Positions 35,066-43,113 of a DNA stretch of 64,000 nucleotides are shown here, one piece after another. This DNA is from Hyphomicrobiales bacterium. Its GTDB lineage: Bacteria > Pseudomonadota > Alphaproteobacteria > Rhizobiales > JAJFHC01. Position 1 is the stretch's first letter. Each line of letters opens with the position of its first letter. Below the pieces are notes generated by a model. The model was not told where the DNA came from. It did not search any database and worked only from the letters and a program-made list of their open reading frames with translations. The DNA lies in the NCBI GenBank assembly GCA_021775835.1, contig JAJFHC010000161.1, positions 1 through 64,000 of the forward strand. Reading direction: 5' to 3'. The position numbers and the translations under genes are program-made.

Positions 35066-35948
35066 GACGTTCTCCAGTCTGATCCGGGAGGTCGCCTTCA
35101 GCACTTTTCCCATGGCCATGATCGTGACCATGATCGTCGTCGTGATGATGGCCGTCGCCCGGGTGGCAATGATCGGTAACCGAACCGTCGAGGTGGCGGA
35201 CCCGGCCATCGGGCAGATGAGTATGGTCGTGATGATGCCGGTAGACAGCTAGCGTCTCTGCGGCACGGGTCCCGAACAACTGAACGTATTCAGGGCTCGT
35301 TGCGACGGTGTCGGGCGTGCCCCGGCAGCAGACATGCCCGTTGAGGCAAACCACCGTGTCGGTCTGGGCCATGACCACATGAAGGTCGTGGGATATGAGC
35401 AAAATACCGCAACCGGTCTCGTTCCGGATCTTCACGATCAGATCGTAGAGCGCAACTTCGCCGGCGAAGTCGACGCCCTGCACCGGTTCGTCCAGAACCA
35501 GCAGGTCGGGCTTGCCGATCATGGCGCGGGCGAGCAGGGCCCGCTGGAACTCGCCTCCCGACAGGTTCTGGACTTCCGAGCCGGCGAGTGCGGTAATCCC
35601 CACCGCGTCCAGAGCGATGTCGATTTCGGCGTTGCTATACGGTCGTGTGATGGTCATCAAGCGCCGAACGGTGAGAGGCAGGGTCCAGTCGACCGCCAGC
35701 TTTTGCGGCACATATCCAATCGAAAGGTTTTCGGATCTGTGCACCCGGCCTTCGTCGACAGGCAGGAGGCCGATAGCGGCCTTGGCCGTGGTACTCTTGC
35801 CGGACCCGTTGGGCCCGATCAGCGTCACGATTTCACCAGGTGAAACACTCAGGTCGATCCCACGCACGAGCCATCGCCCCGAACGCTGCACGCCAACCCC
35901 CGAAAGACTCATGAGAGCTTTAGTGTCGGGTGTCTGTTCTGATGCCAT
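35055..35948 (-). CDS. znuC: Zinc ABC transporter ATPase ZnuC with His-rich tail
   Basis: 297 residues from ATG 35948 behind GGAGG. Walker A GPNGSGKSTTAKAAI, signature NLSGGEFQRALLAR, Walker B LLVLDEPVQGVD and H-loop ISHDLHVV are intact. The last 60 residues are strikingly His/Asp-rich (YRHHHDHTHLPDG, then GDGHHHDDDHGHDHGHG), probably a zinc-sensing or storage tail on the cytoplasmic side. First gene of the minus-strand operon, divergent from znuA over twin Zur-type boxes. Confidence 0.93.
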   Translation of the reverse strand: MASEQTPDTKALMSLSGVGVQRSGRWLVRGIDLSVSPGEIVTLIGPNGSGKSTTAKAAIGLLPVDEGRVHRSENLSIGYVPQKLAVDWTLPLTVRRLMTITRPYSNAEIDIALDAVGITALAGSEVQNLSGGEFQRALLARAMIGKPDLLVLDEPVQGVDFAGEVALYDLIVKIRNETGCGILLISHDLHVVMAQTDTVVCLNGHVCCRGTPDTVATSPEYVQLFGTRAAETLAVYRHHHDHTHLPDGRVRHLDGSVTDHCHPGDGHHHDDDHGHDHGHGKSAEGDLPDQTGERHAG

Positions 35949-36027
35949 TTTGCCTCCGGAATGCCGCTGGTTTGCGTCCCGCGGGATCAAAGGGCGTCAA
36001 TAACCCTTGTCTGCGCTTATTGCATAC

Positions 36028-36058
36028 GTTATAGCATTACGCAATGTAATGAAATTAC
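36028..36058. promoter_or_regulatory. Two Zur-type boxes in the znuC-znuA divergent region
   Basis: GTTATAGCATTAC (36028-36040) and GTAATGAAATTAC (36046-36058) share the form GTWAT-N3-ATTAC and start 18 bp apart. The second is inside a perfect palindrome TGTAAT-GAA-ATTACA (36045-36059). They resemble the alphaproteobacterial Zur motif and sit between znuC (80 bp) and znuA (49 bp). Binding is inferred. Confidence 0.6.
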
Positions 36059-36106
36059 ATAACATATGTCCAGGTTGCGTACCGTCTTTGCCAAAGGAGA
36101 AGCCCG

Positions 36107-37090
36107 ATGAAAGCTGTTCGAAGTGTTCTGATGACCGTCCTGCTGATGCTCACGGGCGGATTGGTCTTTGTCGTGAACGTTGCGGCGGCATCCGACGTGA
36201 ACAGAGTGGTGGTATCGATCAAGCCAATTCAGTCATTGGTCGCTGCCGTCATGAAGGGGGTTGGCGAGCCGCATCTGATCGTGAAAGGGAACGCATCTCC
36301 TCACACTTATGTCATGAAACCATCCGATGCCCGGGCCCTTGAGAGCGCGCGCGTAGTGTTCTGGGTTGGGCCCGAGCTCGAACGTTTTCTGGAAAAACCG
36401 ATAGTGACATTGGCGGGAGAGGCCAAGATCGTTTCGCTGGTGGAAGTCGGCGGTCTGGAGAAACTGAAGTTTCGGGAAGGTGGTCCCTTTGAGGACCATG
36501 GGGAAGAAGAGCACGAAGCTCACGACGCCCACGAGGAGCACGAGGAGCACGAGGAGCATGAAGCAGGCGAGACCGACATGCACATCTGGCTCGACCCAGC
36601 CAATGCCAAGGTCATGGTGTCGGCGATTGCCGAAGCCTTGTCCGAGACAGACGACGGTAATGCCTCGAAATACCGGGACAATGCCGCGGTGCTGACCAGA
36701 AAACTTGATGCCCTGATTGCTGAACTGGGCCGGGAACTTACCGCTGTCCGTGACCGCCCTTTTATCGTGTTCCACGACGGTTACCAGTATTTCGAGAAGC
36801 GCTTCGGTCTGAAGGCGGCCGGGTCCATAACCGTGAATCCGGACGTCATGCCCGGCGCCCGGCGGGTTTCGGAGATGCGCGACAAGGTTTCGCGTCTTGG
36901 TGCGACGTGTGTTTTTGCCGAACCGCAGTTTGAGTCGAAACTCGTGCGCGTGGTAACCCAAGGGACATCCGCCAACGCAGGTACTCTCGATCCCATGGGT
37001 GCAGCTCTCCAAGACGGCCCGGAACTCTATTTCGAGCTCATGCGGGCCATGACCCGAGCAATCAGAAACTGCCTTTCCAAGCCGGGTTGA
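36107..37090 (+). CDS. znuA: Zinc ABC transporter substrate-binding protein ZnuA
   Basis: 327 residues with a signal peptide (VLMTVLLMLTGGLVFVVNVAAA). Cluster A-I zinc-binding His residues are seen in GNASPHTYVMKPSDA, TDMHIWLDP and FHDGYQYFEKRFGL, plus the acidic ligand region AEPQFES. Between the first two is the flexible His/Glu-rich loop EEEHEAHDAHEEHEEHEEHE, typical of ZnuA and absent from manganese-binding relatives. Periplasmic, delivers Zn(II) to ZnuBC. Confidence 0.94.
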   Translation: MKAVRSVLMTVLLMLTGGLVFVVNVAAASDVNRVVVSIKPIQSLVAAVMKGVGEPHLIVKGNASPHTYVMKPSDARALESARVVFWVGPELERFLEKPIVTLAGEAKIVSLVEVGGLEKLKFREGGPFEDHGEEEHEAHDAHEEHEEHEEHEAGETDMHIWLDPANAKVMVSAIAEALSETDDGNASKYRDNAAVLTRKLDALIAELGRELTAVRDRPFIVFHDGYQYFEKRFGLKAAGSITVNPDVMPGARRVSEMRDKVSRLGATCVFAEPQFESKLVRVVTQGTSANAGTLDPMGAALQDGPELYFELMRAMTRAIRNCLSKPG

Positions 37091-37131
37091 GGCCGACCGG
37101 CTCTTGGCCCTGTCAGAAACACGACTGAAAG

Positions 37132-37911
37132 TTAAGGCGTCTCAAGCGATGTCGTGCGGATCATGCGGCGGCGCTGACCGGAGAAATCGTTGATCGGATA
37201 GTGCAGCGTGAAGCGGTTGTCCCACAGGACCACGCCGCCCGGTTGCCAGCGAAAGCGGCAGGTGAATTCGTGCCTTTCCATGTGATCGAAAAGGTAGTGC
37301 AGCATGGGCTCGCTTTCCTCTTCGCTCATGTCCTCGAAACGGTTGGCGAACATCCGGTTGAGATAGAGCGCCTCGCGGCCGGTTTGCGGATGCCGGTGAA
37401 CAACCGGCCAGACGGCAGAGAATTCCGGATCCTCGCGGTGCTCGTACCAGTGATAGGCATGGTTTGCCCGAAGGCCACGAAGAACCTGTTTGAAACCCTC
37501 AGACAGCGTATCAAAGGCGGCGATCGTGCTGGCAAACCCCGTGTCCCCGCCAACCTCAGGCACGTCGAGCCCGTGCAGTATCGAAACATAGCCCCGCGGT
37601 GACATCCAGGTGACGTCGGCGTGCCAGCTTTGTCCGCCGAACATGACCGCGTCGTTCACGTCGCGAAGCAGTTCCAGGACATCGGGACAGTCATCAAAGC
37701 CGTTGTTGACGATGGGATGGAGAAAGGGTGGCCCAAAGCGGCCGCCCAGCGCGCTCAACTGGAAACGATCGAGATCCTGTCCCGGGACATAGAGGACCAG
37801 ATGCCGGTCAAGAGCCGTCTTGAGCGCCGTGAAGTCGGTCCCGCTCAGGCGGGCAAGTTCGATCTCAGTGACGGTCGCTCCGAGGGCGCCGGTAACGGGT
37901 GACACGTTCAT
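37132..37911 (-). CDS. TauD/TfdA family dioxygenase
   Basis: 259 residues. Fe(II)/2-oxoglutarate oxygenase: the H-x-D ligand pair in SWHADVTWM, RGYVSILHGLDVPEVGGDTGFAS, the distal His in NRFTLHYPINDFSGQRR with the 2-oxoglutarate Arg after it. Sequence pattern is that of the taurine/2,4-D dioxygenase branch, which acts on sulfonates, sulfates or aryloxy acids. No regulator adjacent; converges on znuA. Confidence 0.88.
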   Translation of the reverse strand: MNVSPVTGALGATVTEIELARLSGTDFTALKTALDRHLVLYVPGQDLDRFQLSALGGRFGPPFLHPIVNNGFDDCPDVLELLRDVNDAVMFGGQSWHADVTWMSPRGYVSILHGLDVPEVGGDTGFASTIAAFDTLSEGFKQVLRGLRANHAYHWYEHREDPEFSAVWPVVHRHPQTGREALYLNRMFANRFEDMSEEESEPMLHYLFDHMERHEFTCRFRWQPGGVVLWDNRFTLHYPINDFSGQRRRMIRTTSLETP

Positions 37912-37975
37912 GCCCTAGACCAGTTTTCTTGCTGTGAAAGGTGCCAAATTGCCCCTCTTTGCTGCCGACGGAAAG

Positions 37976-39058
37976 TCATTTCAGAACAAACGCCGCCGGT
38001 CCATGCGGATGCAAGCATCCCATGACCACCTTCTTTGCAACCGCGCATTCCAGGCGTGCTTGGAGTTCGTGTTTCAGGCACTCGGCGCGGTAGATCCAGT
38101 GGAAGGATTTCTGGACGTTATCGCAGTCGCACGCCACAGCGCGGCACATCTTGCTGTTGATGGCGTATTTCATCTCCCGCCAGATGTCGCTGCAGTACTT
38201 GCCAAGCTCGGGGATGGTCTTGCACCAGCCTAGCATGACGTCCTTGAAGGTTTCCGTGCCAAAAGGCCCCCGGCTGAAGAGCGTGATCATGTCGTTCTCC
38301 ACCTGGGCGAACGCGGCGGCGTCGAACGTGCCGCTTCGAATGGCAGCGGTCACGATATCCATCGCCCGACTGGATCCGTCGAACAGGTCTGCGGTCCACT
38401 GGATCTGATCGCGCACAAGCGGAACGATTGGCGCATAAGGCATGATGGAAGAGGGAAAAAGGTCCAAAAAGGCATCGCGTTGCGCCTTGATCGCCTCCTT
38501 CGACAGCGCCGTAGCCGACGCGCCGCCCTTCACGGACTGGCCGATCCCGATCAGAGATTTCAGCAGGATCTGCGCACGGGCACCTGCGCTTGAGTCGCCC
38601 AGCATGTCGTTCAGGATGTCGCTCATACCCGGCAGGCCGTTTTTCTTGGCGGTCTCCTCCAGCTTAAGAAGGGCTTCCCCCAGCCTGACCGTTGCGTCCA
38701 CATCATAAGCGCCCATGTCGAAGGCCTCATTGATCTCCAGCAGCAGGGGCCCAAGAGCCTCGGCATAGGCGACCGAAGACGTCAGTGCTCCAGGCGCGGT
38801 CAAACCCGCCCCAAGGTTGTTGACGGCGTGACCCGACCCACGCGCCAGCGCTTCAGACCGAATGACATAGGACACGAACCGGCCTTCCTCGGTGCCGGAC
38901 GCCCGGGCGGCTGCCGCCATGTCGCGATGTGCAGCGGCATTGGCCTTCTGGCTGCGTGCCTCCTGAATTCTGGTTGCTGCGGCATCGTACGCCTCGTTGA
39001 ATGCAAAGGCGGGTCCAGCGAATACGAGACCCAGGCCAACAACAAGCAGTCTCAACAT
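37976..39058 (-). CDS. Secreted helical protein with Cys-rich C-terminus, unknown family
   Basis: 360 residues from ATG 39058 behind AAAGGAT. Signal peptide MLRLLVVGLGLVFAGPAFA. The mature protein is mostly alpha-helical and Ala-rich to residue about 290, then carries a C-terminal stretch with eight cysteines (LGWCKTIPELGKYCSDIW, KMCRAVACDCDN, AECLKHELQARLECAV, GCLHPHG), which probably form disulfides in the periplasm or outside the cell. I do not recognise a family. Its stop is 64 bp from the divergent end of the TauD gene. Confidence 0.7.
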   Translation of the reverse strand: MLRLLVVGLGLVFAGPAFAFNEAYDAAATRIQEARSQKANAAAHRDMAAAARASGTEEGRFVSYVIRSEALARGSGHAVNNLGAGLTAPGALTSSVAYAEALGPLLLEINEAFDMGAYDVDATVRLGEALLKLEETAKKNGLPGMSDILNDMLGDSSAGARAQILLKSLIGIGQSVKGGASATALSKEAIKAQRDAFLDLFPSSIMPYAPIVPLVRDQIQWTADLFDGSSRAMDIVTAAIRSGTFDAAAFAQVENDMITLFSRGPFGTETFKDVMLGWCKTIPELGKYCSDIWREMKYAINSKMCRAVACDCDNVQKSFHWIYRAECLKHELQARLECAVAKKVVMGCLHPHGPAAFVLK

Positions 39059-39136
39059 CCCCGTTATCCTTTGCGCAGGCACAACATCAAACGGATATTC
39101 ATTGAAGTGGCCGTTGTTGTCAGCAACTTTTCCCTG

Positions 39137-39184
39137 TTGGCGAAGCCACCACTGACAATGTTGGCGAAGTCATCACCGACAATC
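39137..39184. repeat. Two tandem 24-bp imperfect repeats
   Basis: TTGGCGAAGCCACCACTGAC... is followed directly by TTGGCGAAGTCATCACCGAC...; the two 24-bp units (39137-39160, 39161-39184) differ at five positions. They lie in the 153-bp gap between the HMG-CoA-lyase-type gene and the secreted protein gene. Confidence 0.5.
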
Positions 39185-39211
39185 TCAACGCCGCTCAGCG
39201 ACCAGTCCGAT

Positions 39212-40153
39212 CTATCTCCTGGCCACCACCGGTTCAAACCCCTTTGGCACGCCGGCCTTGACGAAGGCGCCATGGGTAGGTTCGCCGTCGAGATGGCGTT
39301 CCATGACTTTGCGCGCAGAGATCAGCTTGTCCAGGTCGATGCCGGTCCGCAAACCCATCGCCTCGAACATGAAGACCAGATCCTCTGTCACCACATTGCC
39401 GCTGGCGCCTGGCGCAAACGGACACCCGCCCAGGCCGCCGAGGCATCCGTCGAATTCACGAACACCGGTCTCGAGGGCAGCATAGGCATTGGCCAGTCCC
39501 AGCCCGCGCGTGTCGTGAAAGTGGGCACCGACGTCGAGACCGCCGGCGATCGACTGCACTGTCTTGAATATTTCCACGACCTGCCGTGGATTGCCGTAGC
39601 CCACTGTGTCGGAGATTCCAATTCGGTCCGCGCCGGCAGAAACATAGGCTTCCGTCAGGCGGTAGACCGATGCCGGGTCGACTGTTCCGGCAATAGTGCA
39701 TCCAAAACAGGTCGCAAGGCCACCGTTGAGCATGACATTGGCATAGGCAGGGTCGGAATTCCTGAGTGCCACGATATTCGCGAACTCGTCAAGCGACTGT
39801 TGGTGGGTCTTGCGAACATTGCTGAGATTGTGTGCCTCGGACGCGGACATGACGAAGTTGAGTTGATCGACACCGGCCTTGAATGCGTTCTCCGCACCTT
39901 TAAGATTTGGCGCCAGTGCCGACACCGTGAACCCGCCCATCTGCTTCGCGGCTCGTACCACGTCGCCACTGTCGGCCAGTTGCGGGAGCAGGCCTGGTGG
40001 AACGAAGGATCCGGCCTGGATCTTGGCGACACCGGCTTCCTTCAGTGCGGCAATCCATTCGATCTTGGCCGCAGTCGGCATGATCACGGAAGTGGCCTGA
40101 AGTCCGTCCCGGGGACCAACTTCGTGAACAAGAACATCGATGTCGTCGTTCAT
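39212..40153 (-). CDS. Hydroxymethylglutaryl-CoA lyase family protein
   Basis: 313 residues, TIM-barrel lyase. Seen: VHEVGPRDGLQATSV at the N-terminus (catalytic Arg-Asp), SFVPPGLLPQLAD, GADRIGISDTVGYGNPRQV, AHFHDTRGLGLANAYAAL (metal His pair) and GCLGGLGGCPFAPGASGNVVTEDLVFM with the active-site Cys. It cleaves HMG-CoA or a related 3-hydroxyacyl-CoA to acetyl-CoA plus a keto acid. Last gene of the six-gene operon, 12 bp after the enoyl-CoA hydratase gene; here it may act on a branched or substituted acyl-CoA. Confidence 0.88.
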   Translation of the reverse strand: MNDDIDVLVHEVGPRDGLQATSVIMPTAAKIEWIAALKEAGVAKIQAGSFVPPGLLPQLADSGDVVRAAKQMGGFTVSALAPNLKGAENAFKAGVDQLNFVMSASEAHNLSNVRKTHQQSLDEFANIVALRNSDPAYANVMLNGGLATCFGCTIAGTVDPASVYRLTEAYVSAGADRIGISDTVGYGNPRQVVEIFKTVQSIAGGLDVGAHFHDTRGLGLANAYAALETGVREFDGCLGGLGGCPFAPGASGNVVTEDLVFMFEAMGLRTGIDLDKLISARKVMERHLDGEPTHGAFVKAGVPKGFEPVVARR

Positions 40154-40165
40154 GGGTTGGATCTC

Positions 40166-40960
40166 CTAACGTCCCTTGAATTCCGGTTTGCGTTTTTCAT
40201 TGAACGCGCGCACGCCTTCGGTCCGGTCCTCGGTGTTGATGAGGCGGTTGTAGGCCTCAAGTTCGAATTGATAGCCGGTGTACCAGTCGAGTTGATCTGC
40301 GGCAGACACGGCCCGTTTCGCCCGCATGATCGACAGGGGTGCGTTCGCCGCGATCTTTCGTGCCGTTGCGAGCGTCTCGTCGATAAGGGTGTCGGGAGGG
40401 CATAGCTTGTTGACGAGCCCCCATTCGAGAGCCTGTTCAGCGGTGAACGCCTCGCCAGTCAGGATGATCTCCTTGGCCCGCCGCTCGCCGACAGCGTTGG
40501 GAAGGTTTTGCGTTCCCATGCCACCTGGCATGATGCCAAGGGTTGTCTCGGTCAACGCGAACCGAGCTTCGGTTGAGGCATAGATGAAGTCGCAGTTGAG
40601 GGCAGTCTCGCAACCGCCGCCATAGGCCACCCCGTTGACCGCTGCAATGATCGGCACAGGACAGGCCCGCATGGCGTGAACGCCCTGTTCGAAGATGGCA
40701 TGCTGGCGCTGCCAGTCGTCTTCGCTCATTGAGTTGCGCTCTTTCAGGTCGCCACCGGCACTGAAGGCCTTGTCGCCGCGGCCGGTGAGAATAACGCAGC
40801 GGATGCCTTCCGGATCGACGTAGAGTGCACGCATGATTTCTGTTTGCTCAAGGCCCATCTGGGTGTTGCGCGCATTGCGGACATGCGTGCGATCGAACAT
40901 GACCAACAGAATGTGTTCGTCGATTCGTTCCACATGAAGCGTTTCGAAATCCGTACGCAT
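40166..40960 (-). CDS. Enoyl-CoA hydratase/isomerase family protein
   Basis: 264 residues from ATG 40960. Crotonase fold: CVILTGRGDKAFSAGGDLKER (first oxyanion-hole strand), IIAAVNGVAYGGGCETALNCDFIYAS (second), then TETTLGIMPGGMGTQNLPNAVG with ILTGEAFTAEQALEWGLVN. The residue usually serving as the first catalytic Glu region is altered (TTLGIMPGG), as in many specialised crotonases. In this operon it could hydrate acryloyl-CoA or another enoyl-CoA formed by the CoA-transferase. Confidence 0.88.
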   Translation of the reverse strand: MRTDFETLHVERIDEHILLVMFDRTHVRNARNTQMGLEQTEIMRALYVDPEGIRCVILTGRGDKAFSAGGDLKERNSMSEDDWQRQHAIFEQGVHAMRACPVPIIAAVNGVAYGGGCETALNCDFIYASTEARFALTETTLGIMPGGMGTQNLPNAVGERRAKEIILTGEAFTAEQALEWGLVNKLCPPDTLIDETLATARKIAANAPLSIMRAKRAVSAADQLDWYTGYQFELEAYNRLINTEDRTEGVRAFNEKRKPEFKGR

Positions 40961-40982
40961 GCTCAAGGCACTCCCTTACAAA

Positions 40983-41597
40983 TCAAACAAAACTAGGTTT
41001 CTCCCGCAGGTCGCCGTTCTGCCAGAGGTAGGCGATGACCAGCGGTTCATCCGACGTGTGAAACCCATGACTGACCTGGGGGGCATGATAAAGCACGTCG
41101 CCCGCCCTCCGGACTGCCGGTTCCGTGTCTCCAAGGCTGCACAACGCACATCCGGCGAGAAGCGCATAGATTTCCTCCGCCACGTGGCGATGAGGCGGAT
41201 ACTTGAGATGCGGTCCGTACACAGCGATCCCGGCACGCACACGCGTGCTGACAAAAGGGCCGTGATTGCCGATGATCTCGGCGTAAGCGTAATTGGACAG
41301 CATGTCATCGCCCACCGCGCTGTCCGCGCTGGTGTAACTCTGTTCCCATCTGAGTGACGCCCGGTGGCGCACGAAGAGCGCCGTCAAATCCGCCGTCTCG
41401 GCATTGGCCAAGCCAAGCGCCTGCTCGAGCGTGTCGGAAGCGTTGAGATGTACGGGCATCGTGCCCGACCAGTCCTGGCCCCAATCGGCAATGGCGGCGC
41501 GAAATCGCTGCACGTCGGGGTCGGGATGCGCCTCGACAAACGCGACGAGGGCATCCAGCAGGACTCGGTCGGTGGTTTCTTCTGTTCGAAGGCTCAT
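40983..41597 (-). CDS. DMSP-lyase family cupin, tandem copy 1
   Basis: 204 residues with a helical N-terminal half and a C-terminal cupin. The metal/active-site motif reads YPPHRHVAEEIYALLAG, with a later His in PQVSHGFHTSDEP. From memory of DddQ the positions Tyr120, His125, Glu129, Tyr131 and His163 are key; all are present here with the same 5-4-2 spacing. It is 12 bp downstream of a second copy (41610-42227) that aligns with almost no gaps. Expected reaction if orthologous: cleavage of dimethylsulfoniopropionate to dimethylsulfide and acrylate. A different small substrate remains possible. Confidence 0.72.
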   Translation of the reverse strand: MSLRTEETTDRVLLDALVAFVEAHPDPDVQRFRAAIADWGQDWSGTMPVHLNASDTLEQALGLANAETADLTALFVRHRASLRWEQSYTSADSAVGDDMLSNYAYAEIIGNHGPFVSTRVRAGIAVYGPHLKYPPHRHVAEEIYALLAGCALCSLGDTEPAVRRAGDVLYHAPQVSHGFHTSDEPLVIAYLWQNGDLREKPSFV

Positions 41598-41609
41598 GCT
41601 GTTTCCGGA

Positions 41610-42227
41610 TCAAACGAAAGTTGATTTTTCCCGCAGGTCGCCGCTCTGCCAAAGATAGAAGATGACCAGAGGGTCGTCTGTCATGCGGAAGCCGTGCGTC
41701 AGCATTGACGGCACATGAATCACATTGCCGGTGTTGCGTACTTCCGGATCCGCATCGTCGCCCAGACGGAATTCAGCTGAACCGGCGAGGATCACATAAA
41801 TCTCCTCGGCTTGATGGCGGTGCGGCGGATAGTCGACATTCGGGCCAAACACCCCGACGCCGGCACGAACCCGGTCGCTGACAAACGGTCCGCGTTTGCC
41901 GATGATCTCGGCGTAGCCATAGTTGGCCAGCATGTCATCGCCGACAGCCTTGTCCGCGCTGGTGTAGCTCTGCTCCCAGTACCGAGTGGCGCGCTCGCGC
42001 ACGTATGCCTCCATCAATGCCCTGGTCCCGGAACTGGTTTGTGGCAGCGACTGCTCAAGGATATCCGATGCCGCCAGATGGGCGGGTGATACGCCGGACC
42101 AGTCCTTTCCCCAATTGGCGACAGGTTCCCGAAATCCGTCAATCCTGGTGTCGGGGTGGGCCGCGACGTAGGTCAATGTCGCATCCAGCAGGGCCTGGTC
42201 GGCCGCCTTGTCTATCCCTGCAGTCAT
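41610..42227 (-). CDS. DMSP-lyase family cupin, tandem copy 2
   Basis: 205 residues from ATG 42227, chosen because the paralogue then aligns residue for residue from the first Met; ATGs at 42242 and 42260 are in frame. Shared with copy 1: WEQSYTSAD-AVGDDMLANYGYAEIIG, GPFVSDRVRAG, YPPHRHQAEEIYVILAG, LTHGFRMTDDPLVI and the C-terminal LREKSTFV. Two intact, diverged copies in tandem suggest either a heteromeric or two-substrate system. Metal ligands are intact in both. Confidence 0.72.
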   Translation of the reverse strand: MTAGIDKAADQALLDATLTYVAAHPDTRIDGFREPVANWGKDWSGVSPAHLAASDILEQSLPQTSSGTRALMEAYVRERATRYWEQSYTSADKAVGDDMLANYGYAEIIGKRGPFVSDRVRAGVGVFGPNVDYPPHRHQAEEIYVILAGSAEFRLGDDADPEVRNTGNVIHVPSMLTHGFRMTDDPLVIFYLWQSGDLREKSTFV

Positions 42228-42351
42228 GGCATTAACTTCCATTGTAAGTTCCATTGTCATCCGTGTGCAGATCTCATTTCAGCCGCCTGCTCAGTATCGT
42301 CCATCCGCTCATGGATCCAAACACGCGGCCAGTCCGCAACTCACCCACCCG

Positions 42352-43113
42352 TCAGGTCTTGTAATGGGGAGCGATTCGGTCCAGCCGCCGCAGAAGGGCC
42401 GGCCATTCGTTTTCTCCCGGCGCCGAACCGTGATTGACGAGCCTGGCGTTCTCCGCCGCAATCTCGTCGGGGAGCGTGCGGAAGGGTTTGCCCATGGCGT
42501 GAAGCTGAGTGACGATGCGGCATTGGTAGATCAACCAGTACATCCGCATGAAGGCTTCCGGCACGGTTGACCCAACTGTTGTCAGCCCGTGATTGCGCAT
42601 GATCATGTTGTTCTTGGTGCCAAGACATTGGGCAATGTAGGCCCGCTCGTCTATGTCGTGGGAGAACCCGTCATAGTCGTAGTAGACGAGATCGTTGCTG
42701 AAGTAGGCCGATGTGCCGCAGATTTCCGGCAGGCCATCCTCAAGGCACGCAATCGCGACAGCTTCAGGCGTATGAGTATGCACAACGCAGCCAACATCCG
42801 GCCGCGCATCGTAGACCGCGCCGTGTATGACGAAACCGGCCGGTGCAACCTCACTGTCTTGAGTGAGTTCGTTTCCGGTCACGTCTACTTTTGCCAGGTT
42901 TGACGCCGTGGCCTCGTCGTACATAAGTCCGTGCCGGTTCATGAGGAAGCTGTTGTCAGCAGCGGGGACGCGCGCCGAAATGTGGTTCCACACAAGCATC
43001 GTCCAGCCGAAATGTTCGGCAAGTTGCAGGGCAGCGGCGAGCTGGGTTCGCTGGTCCCATTCCGCATCGGAACATTCAGTTGGGCGCGACGATGGCAGTG
43101 ATTGAACGCTCAT
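42352..43113 (-). CDS. Class II aldolase/adducin family protein
   Basis: 253 residues. FGWTMLVWNHISARVP, FLMNRHGLMYDEATASNL, the zinc H-x-H in CVVHTHTPEAVAI and the late His in IMRNHGLTTVGSTVPEAFMRMYWLIYQC. Its start overlaps the CoA-transferase stop by 4 bp, so it is translated with it. Class II aldolases of this branch cleave or decarboxylate small hydroxy/oxo acids. It is distinct from the copy at 33080. Confidence 0.87.
   Translation of the reverse strand: MSVQSLPSSRPTECSDAEWDQRTQLAAALQLAEHFGWTMLVWNHISARVPAADNSFLMNRHGLMYDEATASNLAKVDVTGNELTQDSEVAPAGFVIHGAVYDARPDVGCVVHTHTPEAVAIACLEDGLPEICGTSAYFSNDLVYYDYDGFSHDIDERAYIAQCLGTKNNMIMRNHGLTTVGSTVPEAFMRMYWLIYQCRIVTQLHAMGKPFRTLPDEIAAENARLVNHGSAPGENEWPALLRRLDRIAPHYKT

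Noticed and set aside
35100..35240. Repetitive CAT/GAC-rich DNA suggesting a tandem repeat array
   Set aside because: It is the codon bias of the His/Asp-rich ZnuC tail, not an independent repeat.
39064..39273. A 69-codon minus-strand frame spanning the 24-bp repeats
   Set aside because: It starts inside the lyase gene and ends right before the secreted-protein start, with no ribosome binding site or family sequence.
38828..40405. A 525-codon plus-strand frame
   Set aside because: Crosses two genes and an intergenic gap on the other strand and has no family sequence.
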